64,000 nt of DNA from Nocardioides sp. Soil805 (GCF_001429625.1 NZ_LMSU01000001.1:687498-751497), one strand, 5' to 3'; shown: positions 27,992-38,829, numbered from the stretch's first letter. Made by a program: numbers and translations. Notes: generated from the sequence alone by a model not told the origin.

Positions 27992-29158
27992 ATGACACTC
28001 CCGGTCGTACGCCGCCCCGTCCCGCTCGCGGCCGGGCTCGCCGTCTGGCTCGCGTCCGCGCTCCTGCTCGCCGGGTGCTCGAACGGCTCGCAGGCTCCCA
28101 CCGGTGCGGGCGGGCCGGACACCGCGGAGTCCTCGGAGTCCTCGGCGACGTCGCCGGCTCCGTCCGGGCCGACCTCGGAGCCGACCGCGGGCTCCCCCTC
28201 GGACGACGCCGGCACGACGTCGACGCAGGATCCGACGCAGGAGCCCGCCAGGCCGCCCGACCCGGTGTCGGTGGCCGCGCTGTCCGCCGCCGAGCACACC
28301 GGTGACCGGCTCCGGCTGGGAGCCGTGCGCGAGCGGACGTCGGCCTACACGTCGTACGACGTGACCTATCGCGCGACGACCACCGACGACCGCGGCACCA
28401 GGCGCTTCACCATCAGCGGCGTGCTCAACGTGCCCACCGGCCGGGGCCCCTTCCCTGCGGTCGTGCTCGCCCACGGCTACATCGACCCGGCCTACTACGT
28501 GCGCGGCCAGGGCATGACCCGCGAGCGCGGGGTGCTGGCGAGCCGGGGCTACGTCGCGCTGCACGTCGACTACCGGGGGCACGCGGAGTCGACCGACGAC
28601 CCGCGCTCGGACCGCGACCTGCGGCTGGGCTACTCCGCGGACGTGCTGGCGGCGGTCACGGCCCTGCGCGCGGCGCGGGGCGTGCCGGTCGACGACGACC
28701 GGGTGGCGCTCATGGGCCGCTCGATGGGCGGCGGGGTGGTGATGAAGGCGCTGGTGGCCGAGCCGGGGCTGGTGCAGGCGGCGGCGCTGTGGGCCTCGGT
28801 CTCCTCGCTCGAGGGCGAGAACTTCGACCAGTTCATCCGCCCCGACGGAGACGCCCGCCGTGACGCGATCGTGCGGGCCCACGGCCTGCCCGAGCGGCGC
28901 CCGGCCTTCTGGCGCGCCGTTTCCGCGCGCCCGTACCTCGACGAGGTCACCGAGCCGGTGCTCCTCGTCCACGGCAGGTACGACGACACCTGTCCCCCAC
29001 GATGGGCGAGCGCCACGCAGCGTGCCATGCAGCGCGCGGGCGTCGACAGCACGCTCGCGTGGTACGACGACGGGCACGCCTTCGGCCCCGCGTTCACCGC
29101 CGCCATGGACCGCACGATCCGCTACCTCGACCAGGAGCTGGACGTCCGCCGCGGCTGA
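27992..29158 (+). CDS. lipoprotein alpha/beta hydrolase (prolyl-oligopeptidase-like)
   Basis: A 388-residue exported hydrolase. Lipobox LLAGC places the lipidated Cys near residue 29. A Ser/Thr/Pro/Glu-rich linker of ~60 residues follows, then the catalytic domain: VLAHGY is the oxyanion strand, MGRSMGGG the nucleophile elbow, HGRYDDT holds the acid and DDGHAFG the His. It belongs to the S9/dienelactone hydrolase-like group and would act outside the membrane, possibly on peptides or esters. GAGGAG precedes the ATG. It marks the right end of the glycan island, but no direct link to glycans is shown. Confidence 0.8.
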   Translation: MTLPVVRRPVPLAAGLAVWLASALLLAGCSNGSQAPTGAGGPDTAESSESSATSPAPSGPTSEPTAGSPSDDAGTTSTQDPTQEPARPPDPVSVAALSAAEHTGDRLRLGAVRERTSAYTSYDVTYRATTTDDRGTRRFTISGVLNVPTGRGPFPAVVLAHGYIDPAYYVRGQGMTRERGVLASRGYVALHVDYRGHAESTDDPRSDRDLRLGYSADVLAAVTALRAARGVPVDDDRVALMGRSMGGGVVMKALVAEPGLVQAAALWASVSSLEGENFDQFIRPDGDARRDAIVRAHGLPERRPAFWRAVSARPYLDEVTEPVLLVHGRYDDTCPPRWASATQRAMQRAGVDSTLAWYDDGHAFGPAFTAAMDRTIRYLDQELDVRRG

Positions 29159-29181
29159 CGCTCCGGACCTGACGCCCCCAC

Positions 29182-29325
29182 GCCCGCCGGCCCCGCCGCT
29201 GGTTGAGCAGCGACGAGCGCAGCGAGGAGCGTGTCGAAACCAAGGCTCTCACCCGCGCCCGCCGGTCCCGCCGCTGGTTGAGCAGCGACGAGCGCAGCGA
29301 GGAGCGTGTCGAAACCGAGGCTCTC
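29182..29325 (-). repeat. two 69-bp REP-like direct repeats, left arm
   Basis: Copies at 29182-29250 and 29257-29325 differ at two bases, period 75. Each contains a unit with GCTGGTTGAGC at one end and GTGTCGAAACC at the other (29198-29241 and 29273-29316). The unit reads in the opposite direction to those right of the GIY-YIG gene. Confidence 0.9.
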
Positions 29326-29845
29326 CACAGCGGCTGCCTGCCCTCTGGCGGCCGCAGGAGCACGACTCCACGATGGGGCGACGGCCTGGACCTACATCCT
29401 CGAGTGCTCCGACGGCTCGTTCTACGTCGGCAGCACTGTCGACCTGGAGCGGCGGGTCTCGCAGCACGACCTCGGCGAGGGGGCGGCGTACACCAGACGT
29501 CGACGCCCGGTCAGACTCGTCTGGGCGGCCCAGTTCGCCCGGATCGACGACGCCTACGCGTTCGAGAAGCAGGTGCAGGGCTGGCGCCGCGACAAGCGGA
29601 TCGCGCTCATCGAGGGACGGTACGTCGACCTCCCCGTTCTGGCCCGTGGCTACTGGCGGAGACCACACAGCGCGGGCGAACGAGCTGATGCGGCAGGGTC
29701 CTTGGTTTCGACACGGCGCTGGCGCGCCTGCTCAACCAGCGGTCGCCAGTCCGCTCCGGCGCGGCTGCGGCAGGGGCCTTGGTTTCGACACGGCGCTGGA
29801 GCGCCTGCTCCACCAGCGGTCGCCAGTCCGCTCCGGCGCAGCTGA
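29306..29845 (+). CDS. GIY-YIG nuclease family protein embedded in repeats
   Basis: A 179-residue frame. The GIY-YIG domain covers about residues 26-115: WTYILECSDGSFYVGS has the paired Tyr motifs, LERRVSQH the Arg, and AFEKQVQGW the metal-binding Glu. It is of the short UPF0213-like kind. The start is uncertain: no in-frame ATG is present. GTG 29306 lies inside the left repeat, and ACG at 29381 occupies the place where ATG would be expected (T-A-W-T-Y). The last ~50 residues are translated from the right repeats. So start and end look eroded or newly built by repeat insertion. Could be functional, or a decaying gene. Confidence 0.6.
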   Translation: MSKPRLSTAAACPLAAAGARLHDGATAWTYILECSDGSFYVGSTVDLERRVSQHDLGEGAAYTRRRRPVRLVWAAQFARIDDAYAFEKQVQGWRRDKRIALIEGRYVDLPVLARGYWRRPHSAGERADAAGSLVSTRRWRACSTSGRQSAPARLRQGPWFRHGAGAPAPPAVASPLRRS

Positions 29846-29898
29846 GGCAGGGTCCTTGGTTTCGACACGGCGCTGGCGCGCCTGCTCAACCAGCGGGC
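29692..29898 (+). repeat. three 77-bp REP-like tandem repeats, right arm
   Basis: Copies begin at 29692, 29769 and 29846 with exact period 77; the third is cut off at about 29898, next to the radical SAM stop. Each carries GGTTTCGACAC and, 15 bases later, GCTCAACCAGC (one copy has one change). These ends are the inverse of those left of the GIY-YIG gene, while the centre differs. Confidence 0.9.
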
Positions 29899-29899
29899 G

Positions 29900-31882
<1,983 letters not shown>

Positions 31883-31967
31883 GGGGAGACACCTCGGTGA
31901 GTCGGGGGACGGACCAGCCCTCAAGGGTACGCCGCACGGGCCGGTGTCGGAAAAGTGAGGAGCGGGC

Positions 31968-33017
31968 GTGCACACTTCTCACGTGACGAGACGGGAGCAG
32001 CTGGTGCGTGCCGCGCTGCTGCTGCTCGTGCTGGGGGTGGTCGTGGCCCTCGTCGTCGTCGACCGCCGTAGGGGTGACGACCTGCCCGAGGGTGTCGACC
32101 CCGCGGCACCGACACCGCGCCCGACCTTCACCGTCGACACCCGAGAGCCCTCCGCCGGCGCCACCACCGACGCGGGGGGCCGCACGCCCGGCAGGGGCGG
32201 GACCCGGAAGCCGGGCAGGACACCCCGCACCGAGGCGCCCGAGGAGGTCCCGACGCCTCCGCCGGACATCGAGGCGATCGCCTGCCGCAAGCTCCAGGAG
32301 TCGGTCGACGTCCGGGTCGTGTCGTTCAACACCCACCGGTCCTTCGGCGGCATCGCCACCGTCGCGCAGGAGATCCGCTCCCTGGAGCCCGACGTCGTGC
32401 TGCTCCAGGAGGTCGACCGCTTCCACGGCCGCACCGGCGGGATCGACCAGGTCGCCTACTTCGCCGACGCGCTGGGCATGCAGGGCACCTTCAGCCCCAA
32501 CGTCGTGCAGGGCAGCGGCCAGTACGGCACCGCGATCCTCTCCCGCTTCGACATCCTCGACTCCGGGCGCTTCCCGCTGCCGAACGCGGCCGGTGGCGAG
32601 CCCCGCGGGCTGCAGTGGGCCGGCCTGGAGATCGGCGGCCAGGAGGTGCGGGTCTACAACACCCACCTGCAGAACAAGCTGGTCGGCCTGCGCGAGTCCC
32701 AGGGACGCTACGTCGCCGGGATCCTGGCCGGGGAGGAGGCGCCGACGATCCTCGGCGGCGACATGAACGCCACGGCCAACACCCCGACCGTGGGACCGCT
32801 GCTCGCCCACCTGGTCGACGCCTGGCCCCTGGCGGGCTCCGGCCCGGAGGGCACCGGCCCCAACGGCTCACGCATCGACTTCGTCATGGCCAGCCCCACC
32901 CTGACGCCCCAGCGCGCGCAGGTGCTGCGCTCGAGCGTCTCGGACCACGCGCGGGTCTTCGTCGACTACGTCGTGCCGGCCTCGACCGACTGCCCGACGC
33001 GCACGCGCAAGGGCTGA
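31968..33017 (+). CDS. endonuclease/exonuclease/phosphatase-family exported protein
   Basis: A 349-residue protein. One N-terminal membrane helix (about residues 15-32) is followed by a Pro/Thr/Arg-rich linker of ~70 residues, then the EEP fold: SFNTHRSFGG, LLQEVDR (catalytic Glu), YNTHLQNK, GGDMNAT and SDHARVFVDY (final Asp-His). The complete metal and His set suggests an active phosphodiesterase facing outward, possibly a nuclease or lipid phosphodiesterase. GTG has GAGGAG 7 bases upstream. It lies divergent to the radical SAM gene and convergent to rodA. Confidence 0.82.
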   Translation: MHTSHVTRREQLVRAALLLLVLGVVVALVVVDRRRGDDLPEGVDPAAPTPRPTFTVDTREPSAGATTDAGGRTPGRGGTRKPGRTPRTEAPEEVPTPPPDIEAIACRKLQESVDVRVVSFNTHRSFGGIATVAQEIRSLEPDVVLLQEVDRFHGRTGGIDQVAYFADALGMQGTFSPNVVQGSGQYGTAILSRFDILDSGRFPLPNAAGGEPRGLQWAGLEIGGQEVRVYNTHLQNKLVGLRESQGRYVAGILAGEEAPTILGGDMNATANTPTVGPLLAHLVDAWPLAGSGPEGTGPNGSRIDFVMASPTLTPQRAQVLRSSVSDHARVFVDYVVPASTDCPTRTRKG

Positions 33018-33031
33018 GCACGCGGCTCAGC
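33013..33031. terminator. hairpin containing both convergent stop codons
   Basis: GCTGAGC and GCTCAGC pair around a 5-base loop. The TGA of the EEP gene is in the left arm and the TGA of rodA, on the other strand, is in the right arm. Probably a two-way terminator without T-run. Confidence 0.5.
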
Positions 33032-34220
33032 GGCCGGCCAGCACCCGCGGGCTCGCGAGGAACCGGGTCGGCAGCGGCGCGGAGGCCCGCAGGTGGATGT
33101 TCTGCAGCAGCCCGAGCGCGAGCATGCCCGCGAACATCGACGACCCGCCGTACGACACGAAGGGCAGGGGCACGCCGGTGACCGGCATGATCCCCAGGCA
33201 CATGCCGACGTTCTGGAAGGCCTGGAAGCCGAACCAGCAGGCGATGCCGGCCGCGGCGACCCGGCCGAAGACGTCGTCGGTGTCCGCCGCGATGGCCAGC
33301 GCGCGCCAGATGACGATGCCCAGCAGGGCGATGACCAGCCCGGCCCCGACGAGCCCGAGCTCCTCGCCGGCGACGGTGAAGATGAAGTCGGTGTGCTGCT
33401 CGGGCACGAACCCCGAGCGGGTCTGCGACCCCTCGAAGAGGCCCTGGCCGAAGAGCCCGCCGTTGCCGACGGCGATCCGGGCCTGCTCGGTGTTGTAGCC
33501 GGCCCCACGCGGGTCGAGCCCGGGGTTGGTGAAGGCCATGAAGCGGTCGACCTGGTAGTCCTTGAGGACCCCGGCCGCCACCCCGACCGCCGCGCCGCCG
33601 ACGCCGACGAGGGTGAGCCCGACCAGCCAGCGCCGGGCCGCGCCGGCCACGGCCAGCACGCCGAAGACGGTCGCGGAGAGCACCAGCATGGTGCCGAGGT
33701 CGGGCTGGAGCAGGATCAACGCGGCCGGGACGCCGGCGATGAGCAGCATCCCCACCACCTCGGGGGTCTTGACGCCGCGGCGCCAGCGGCCCTCGCTGCG
33801 CTCGGCGACGAGCAGCGCCATGCCGATCACCACGGCCAGCTTGGCGAACTCCGACGGCTGGATGGACATGCCGCCCACCTGCAGCCACGAGCGCGAGCCG
33901 TTGATGGTGCTGCCCGCGACGAGCACGCCGAGGAGGCCGATGATCGAGCCGAGGTAGACGAGCGGCGCCAGGATCCGCACCCAGCGGTGGTCGGTGGCCA
34001 TCACCATCACCATCAGCACCAGGCCGATGGCGACGTTGACCAGCTGCTTGCGCAGGTACGCCGTGGCGTCGCCGCCGGTCAGGTCCGCACGCGTCGAGGT
34101 GGCCGACCACACCAGCAGGGTGCCGATGGCGACCAGGCCCAGGGCCGCGCCCATCAGCAGCCAGTCGAGGCCGGGGGCGCGCAGGGCGGGCCGGCCGGCG
34201 GCCGCGGTGCCGGTCCTCAC
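33027..34220 (-). CDS. rodA: SEDS-family peptidoglycan glycosyltransferase RodA
   Basis: A 397-residue membrane protein with about ten helices. DPRGAGYNTEQARIAVGNGG is the conserved extracytoplasmic loop of the FtsW/RodA/SpoVE family, and VTGVPLPFVSYGGSSM is the C-terminal signature. With its PBP2 partner it polymerises glycan strands for cell elongation. The GTG overlaps the mrdA stop (GTGA), giving strict coupling of the pair. It closes the five-gene elongation cassette. Shared function with FtsW is excluded by the neighbours. Confidence 0.95.
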   Translation of the reverse strand: MRTGTAAAGRPALRAPGLDWLLMGAALGLVAIGTLLVWSATSTRADLTGGDATAYLRKQLVNVAIGLVLMVMVMATDHRWVRILAPLVYLGSIIGLLGVLVAGSTINGSRSWLQVGGMSIQPSEFAKLAVVIGMALLVAERSEGRWRRGVKTPEVVGMLLIAGVPAALILLQPDLGTMLVLSATVFGVLAVAGAARRWLVGLTLVGVGGAAVGVAAGVLKDYQVDRFMAFTNPGLDPRGAGYNTEQARIAVGNGGLFGQGLFEGSQTRSGFVPEQHTDFIFTVAGEELGLVGAGLVIALLGIVIWRALAIAADTDDVFGRVAAAGIACWFGFQAFQNVGMCLGIMPVTGVPLPFVSYGGSSMFAGMLALGLLQNIHLRASAPLPTRFLASPRVLAGR

Positions 34221-36355
34221 GAGAGACCTCCCGTCCCGGCCACGGCGGGCGGCAGGATGGAGCCGTCGTCGAGGAAGTTCGGCAGCTTCGTCGGGGACAC
34301 GACTCCGGGGATGGCGGCGGTGCGGGGCTTCACGGTCTCGCCGTCCACGCCGTACAGCGCCTCCCAGATCTTGCGGACGCCCTCACCGACAGAGCCGGAG
34401 CCCGTCCCCGCCTGGCTCATCATCATCACCACGACGTAGTCGTCGGTGTAGGACGCGACCCAGCCGGTCGACTGCTTGCCGTAGACCTCCGCCGACCCCG
34501 TCTTGGAGCGCACGACGACGTCGTCGAGGGGGAAGCCGCCCATCTTCCAGGCCATCGTGCCGACCCGGGTGACGCCCTTGAGCGCCTCGTCGATGTAGTC
34601 GAGGTCCTTCTTCGGCACGTGCACCGAGCCGGTACGCCGCGGCCTGAAGCGCTGCAGCACCTCGCCGTCCGGGCTCACCAGCGCCTTGGCCACGGTCGGC
34701 GCGTAGAGCGTGCCGCCGTTGGCGAGGGCGCCGTACGCGCGGGCCAGCTGGAGGGGCGTGACGATCGTGTCGCCCTGGCCGATCGCGAAGTTGGCCGCGT
34801 CACCGGCCCGGTAGGCGAACCCGTCGATGCAGAACTCGCGGGAGAACTGGTAGACGAAGTCGCTGGTCTTGGCGTCCTGCGGCTTGTCCGCGATCCCGCA
34901 GTAGTAGTCCTTCATGGACTCGTAGTAGTCGCGCTTCCAGTGCCGGTCGGCGATGCGGCCCGGCGCCTCGCCGGGGATGTCGATGCCGGTGCGGGTGCCG
35001 AAGCCGAAGGTCTGGGCCTCCTCGACGAGCGGGTCGCGGGCGTCCACGTCGGCCTCGTCGCTGCCGAACTTCTGCCAGTAGCGGTAGCCGATCTGGTAGA
35101 AGAACGTGTTGCAGGAGACCTCGAGCGCCTTGGCGAAGCCCACCGCCCCGCCGACCGCGTCGGACTCGTGGTTGTGGAAGACCCGGTTGCCGATCTGGAC
35201 GCCCGAGGGGCAGGTGAGGGTGCTGTCGGTGCGGTAGCCGTTGGTGAGGGCGCCGGCGGTCATGATCGGCTTCCACGTCGAGCCGGGGGCGAACTGGCCC
35301 TGGGTGGCGCGGGAGAGCAGCGGCGTGCCGGCCTGCTCGGAGTAGAGCCGCTCGAGCTCGCCGTTGCTGATCCCGCCGACCCACACGCCCGGGTCGTACG
35401 TCGGCTGGCTGGCCATCGCGACGACCCGCCCGGTCTTGGCCTCGAGCACGACCGCGGCGCCGGAGTCGGCCTCGTAGTTGCGGCCCGTCACCGGGTCGAA
35501 GGTGGCGCGCTGGATCTTGATCCGCTCGGCCAGCGCCTTCTCCACCACGCTCTGCACCTTGGCGTCGATCGAGGTGACGAGGGTGTCGCCGGGGGTGCTC
35601 TCCACCGTCGAGTCGTCGCCGAGGACGCGGCCCATCGAGTCGACCGCGACGCGGCGGTAGCCGGGCAGGCCGCGCAACCACTCGTCGTACTGCTTCTCGA
35701 CGCCGGCGCGACCCACCGACGAGCCGCCGTTGAGGGACTGGTCGTCGGCGTCCTGCGCGGCGTCGTACTCGTCCTCGGTGATCGGGCTGAGGTAGCCGAG
35801 CACGTGGGCGAGGTTGATGCCGTAGGGCTTCGGGTAGGCGCGCACGCTCTGCTGCTCAGCGACCACGCCCGGGTAGTCCTCGGGCTGCTCGAGCACGCGC
35901 AGCGCGACGTCCTTGGAGACGTCGGTGGCCACCGGGACCGGCTGGTACGGCGAGCCGTTCCAGCAGGTGCCCCGGATGCTGCCGTCGTGGCCGCAGGTCA
36001 CCAGGCGCTGCTCGATGGCCTCGGAGGTCTCCCCCACCACCACCGACACGCGACGCACCAGCTCGGTGCGCTGCCGGTCGGTCATCTTGTCCATCAGGTT
36101 GCGGTCCATGGAGATGACCCACGACGTGCGGTTGGCGACCAGGGGGCGGCCCTGGTCGTCGACGATCAGGCCGCGCTGGGGCTGCACCACGATGTCGCGC
36201 ACCGACTGGTCGGCGGCCATCGCCTGGTAGTCGTCGCCGCCGACGACCTGGAGGTAGTAGAGGCGCACGAAGAGCGTGGCGAAGAGCGAGAAGACCAGGG
36301 CCTGCACGACCACCAGGCGCAGCCGGCTGCGCTGCGATCCGTTCGACGTCCCCAT
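34217..36355 (-). CDS. mrdA: penicillin-binding protein 2, elongation transpeptidase
   Basis: A 712-residue class B PBP. One N-terminal membrane helix (VVVQALVFSLFATLFVRLYYL) and a dimerisation domain are followed by the transpeptidase: STWK near residue 358 with the acylated Ser, SCN near 413 and KTG near 617. It cross-links peptidoglycan made by RodA and is a beta-lactam target. The ATG shares one base with the mreD TGA (TGATG). The chain is somewhat longer than E. coli PBP2 (633), with extra residues between SCN and KTG around the Cys-containing YYCGIADKP stretch. Confidence 0.95.
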   Translation of the reverse strand: MGTSNGSQRSRLRLVVVQALVFSLFATLFVRLYYLQVVGGDDYQAMAADQSVRDIVVQPQRGLIVDDQGRPLVANRTSWVISMDRNLMDKMTDRQRTELVRRVSVVVGETSEAIEQRLVTCGHDGSIRGTCWNGSPYQPVPVATDVSKDVALRVLEQPEDYPGVVAEQQSVRAYPKPYGINLAHVLGYLSPITEDEYDAAQDADDQSLNGGSSVGRAGVEKQYDEWLRGLPGYRRVAVDSMGRVLGDDSTVESTPGDTLVTSIDAKVQSVVEKALAERIKIQRATFDPVTGRNYEADSGAAVVLEAKTGRVVAMASQPTYDPGVWVGGISNGELERLYSEQAGTPLLSRATQGQFAPGSTWKPIMTAGALTNGYRTDSTLTCPSGVQIGNRVFHNHESDAVGGAVGFAKALEVSCNTFFYQIGYRYWQKFGSDEADVDARDPLVEEAQTFGFGTRTGIDIPGEAPGRIADRHWKRDYYESMKDYYCGIADKPQDAKTSDFVYQFSREFCIDGFAYRAGDAANFAIGQGDTIVTPLQLARAYGALANGGTLYAPTVAKALVSPDGEVLQRFRPRRTGSVHVPKKDLDYIDEALKGVTRVGTMAWKMGGFPLDDVVVRSKTGSAEVYGKQSTGWVASYTDDYVVVMMMSQAGTGSGSVGEGVRKIWEALYGVDGETVKPRTAAIPGVVSPTKLPNFLDDGSILPPAVAGTGGLS

Positions 36356-36864
36356 CAGGCCGACGCCCACCGCGGGTCGAGCCGGCCGAAGAGCTTCATC
36401 AGCGGGGGCAGCACGAACGGGGTCAGCAGCACGTCCCACACGACGGCGACCACGATGACCCGCAGCAGCTCGGCGACCGACCAGGCGTCGCCCAGCAGCA
36501 GCCCGGTGAGCGCGAAGATCGAGGTCCCGATGAAGGACGCCGCCGCGACCGTGCCGACGACCGCCACGGCCGTGGGCCGCACGTCCTGCCGCACCCGGGC
36601 CGCCAGGAAGGCGACCACGGTCAGCGCCAGCGCCCAGCGCCCGGCCACGTGGTCGGCCGGCGGGGCGAGGTCGAGCGCGACGCCGGCCGCGAAGCCCAGC
36701 AGCAGCGCCGAGGGCGCGTCGATGGTCAGCGCGGCCGCGACCACGACGAGCAGGCACAGGTTGGGCACGATCCCCTGCCACGCCAGGTGCGGGAAGAGCG
36801 AGACCTGGAGCACGAGCGCGACGACGACCGCCGCGAGGGCGACGAGGGCACGGAGGCGGTTCAT
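36355..36864 (-). CDS. mreD: rod-shape protein MreD
   Basis: A 169-residue membrane protein with five or so helices and almost no soluble part, matching MreD in size and position. Helix segments such as ALAAVVVALVLQVSLFPHLAW and LCLLVVVAAALTI are typical. It bridges MreC and the peptidoglycan synthases in the elongasome. A strong AAGGAGG lies before the ATG. It starts 13 bases after mreC and runs into mrdA. The assignment leans on gene order because MreD sequence is weakly conserved. Confidence 0.88.
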   Translation of the reverse strand: MNRLRALVALAAVVVALVLQVSLFPHLAWQGIVPNLCLLVVVAAALTIDAPSALLLGFAAGVALDLAPPADHVAGRWALALTVVAFLAARVRQDVRPTAVAVVGTVAAASFIGTSIFALTGLLLGDAWSVAELLRVIVVAVVWDVLLTPFVLPPLMKLFGRLDPRWASA

Positions 36865-36877
36865 CGCTGCACCTCCT

Positions 36878-37801
36878 TCATCGCAGGGCCCCGTCGGCCT
36901 CGACCACGGCGCGGTCGCTGGTGGTGCCGGTGGGCACCATCACGCCCACGACGTCGAGGGCGGAGAAGTTGACGAAGGGCTTGATGACCGCGCGCTGGGA
37001 GGTCTCGAGCAGGCTGCTGTAGACCTCGGTGACCTCACCGATCGGTACGCCGCGCTCGTACGGGCCGCTCGTGCTGCCCCAGGTCACGACGGTGTCGTGC
37101 TCGGCGGGGACGACCGCGTCGTCGACCAGGCGCAGGTCTAGCCCCCCGTCGTCGGCCAGCGAGCCACGGCCGTGGACGAAGCCGATCTCCATGCTCGAGC
37201 CGACCCGGCCACCGACGATGGACTCGGTGTCGGTGACGAGCAGGACGGTGGCGGTCGAGCGGGTCACGCGCAGCACCCGGCCCACCAGGCCGTCGTTGTT
37301 GACCACCGTCATGTCCGGGCCGATCCCGGCCTGCGAGCCGGCGTCGATGGTCACGGTGTTGCTGAAGGACTGCGAGGGACCCACCGCGACCACCCGGGCC
37401 GGGACCAGCGCCTGGCCAAGGTCCTGGGCGGCCTGGGTCAGCCCGTCGTACGACTCGAGGCGGTTGCGGTCGAAACCGGCGGTCGCGACCTCGTTGCGCA
37501 GGGCGGAGTTCTCGGCCTGGAGGTCACGGATCTCGTCGCTCAGCGCACCCTGGCTGCGCAGCCAGGAGGGCACGGAGGTGAAGGGGCGCACGACCGTGGC
37601 GGTGACCGACTCCACGGGACCGAAGGCCTCGCCGACCGCGCGCCGGGCCGGCTCCATGGCCGAGTCCGGGCCGCCGTGGTAGTCGAGGGTGATCAACGTG
37701 ACGCTGGCCAGCAGCAGCGCGACGAACAGCGAGCGCGGCGGCCGGTTGCGGGCGTCGAGGCGGTCCAGGCCGCGCCAGCGCCGCTCACGGGTGTCGGCCA
37801 T
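36878..37801 (-). CDS. mreC: rod-shape protein MreC
   Basis: A 307-residue protein with a cytoplasmic Arg-rich start, one membrane helix (FVALLLASVTLITL), a coiled coil around residues 75-110 (LSDEIRDLQAENSALRNEV) and a beta-rich outer domain (NTVTIDAGSQAGIGPDMTVV). It organises PBP2 and RodA along the side wall. The ATG overlaps the mreB TGA by one base. Length and order agree with other actinobacterial MreC. Confidence 0.94.
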   Translation of the reverse strand: MADTRERRWRGLDRLDARNRPPRSLFVALLLASVTLITLDYHGGPDSAMEPARRAVGEAFGPVESVTATVVRPFTSVPSWLRSQGALSDEIRDLQAENSALRNEVATAGFDRNRLESYDGLTQAAQDLGQALVPARVVAVGPSQSFSNTVTIDAGSQAGIGPDMTVVNNDGLVGRVLRVTRSTATVLLVTDTESIVGGRVGSSMEIGFVHGRGSLADDGGLDLRLVDDAVVPAEHDTVVTWGSTSGPYERGVPIGEVTEVYSSLLETSQRAVIKPFVNFSALDVVGVMVPTGTTSDRAVVEADGALR

Positions 37802-38829
37802 CAGTAGCGCCTCGGGTCGGAGACGAGCACCTGCTGGAGGGCCTCGAACTCCTCGACGCACTTGCCGGCGCCGTAGGCGACCGACGACAGCGGGTCCTCG
37901 GCGACGTGGACCGGCATCCCGGTCTCGTGGCGCAGCCGCTCGTCGAGGCCGCGGAGCAGGGCGCCGCCACCGGTCAGCACGATGCCGCGGTCCATGATGT
38001 CGCCGGCCAGCTCGGGCGGCGTCTGGTCGAGGGTGCCGCGGACGGCGTCGATGATGTTGTGCAGCGGCTCCTCGAGGGCCTGGCGGACCTCGGCGCTGGA
38101 GACCACGACGGTGCGGGGCAGGCCCGAGACCATGTCGCGGCCGCGGATCTCGGCCTCCGGCTCGGTGGGGAGCGGGAAGGCCGACCCGAGGGTCATCTTC
38201 ATCTCCTCGGCGGTGCGCTCCCCCAGCATCAGGGAGTACTCCTTCTTCATCCACGCGATGATCGCCTGGTCGAGGTCGTCGCCGGCGGTGCGGACGCTCA
38301 TGCTGGTGACGATGCCGCCGAGGCTGATGACCGCGACCTCGGTGGTGCCGCCGCCGACGTCGACGACCATGTTGCCGGTCGCCTCGTGCACGGGCAGCCC
38401 GGCGCCGATCGCGGCGGCCATCGGCTCCTCGACGATGTAGACCTTGCGGGCGCCGGCCTGGTAGCCGGCCTCCTTGACGGCGCGCTGCTCCACCGCGGTG
38501 ATGCCGCTGGGCACGCAGATGACCATCCGCGGCTTGGCGAAGTAGCGGCGCCGGTGCACCTGCTGGATGAAGTAGCGCAACATCTGCTCGGTCGCCTCGA
38601 AGTCGGCGATGACGCCGTCCTTGAGCGGGCGGATGGCGGTGATGTTGTCGGGGGTGCGCCCGATCATCCGCTTGGCCTCGTGACCGACCGCGAGCACCTC
38701 GCCGGTGCTGGCGTTCATGGCCACGACCGACGGCTCGTCGAGCACGACGCCCTTGCCGCGGACGTACACCAGCGTGTTGGCGGTGCCGAGGTCCACGGCC
38801 ATGTCGCGGCCGATGAGACTGTGTGCCAT
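37801..38829 (-). CDS. mreB: rod-shape actin homologue MreB
   Basis: A 342-residue actin-fold ATPase that guides side-wall synthesis. MAVDLGTANTLVYVRGKG is phosphate-binding loop 1, VVDVGGGTTEVAVISLGG loop 2 and GIVLTGGGALL the adenosine motif. ATG at 38829 begins MAHSLIGRDMAVDLGTAN, with GAGG upstream. First gene of mreB-mreC-mreD-mrdA-rodA. Presence of MreB suggests rod growth with lateral wall insertion, unlike the polar-only growth of many mycolata; this fits Nocardioides-like bacteria. Confidence 0.97.
   Translation of the reverse strand: MAHSLIGRDMAVDLGTANTLVYVRGKGVVLDEPSVVAMNASTGEVLAVGHEAKRMIGRTPDNITAIRPLKDGVIADFEATEQMLRYFIQQVHRRRYFAKPRMVICVPSGITAVEQRAVKEAGYQAGARKVYIVEEPMAAAIGAGLPVHEATGNMVVDVGGGTTEVAVISLGGIVTSMSVRTAGDDLDQAIIAWMKKEYSLMLGERTAEEMKMTLGSAFPLPTEPEAEIRGRDMVSGLPRTVVVSSAEVRQALEEPLHNIIDAVRGTLDQTPPELAGDIMDRGIVLTGGGALLRGLDERLRHETGMPVHVAEDPLSSVAYGAGKCVEEFEALQQVLVSDPRRY

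Noticed and set aside
15309..29158. Island as a prophage or integrative element
   Set aside because: No integrase, transposase, tRNA end or flanking attachment repeats are seen; tRNA genes are 25 kb away.
29306..29845. GIY-YIG gene as a homing endonuclease in a group I intron
   Set aside because: No intron core or interrupted host gene is visible; it lies between two complete genes.
29692..29898. Tandem array as a possible CRISPR
   Set aside because: The 77-bp units are contiguous with no unique spacers, and no cas genes are present.
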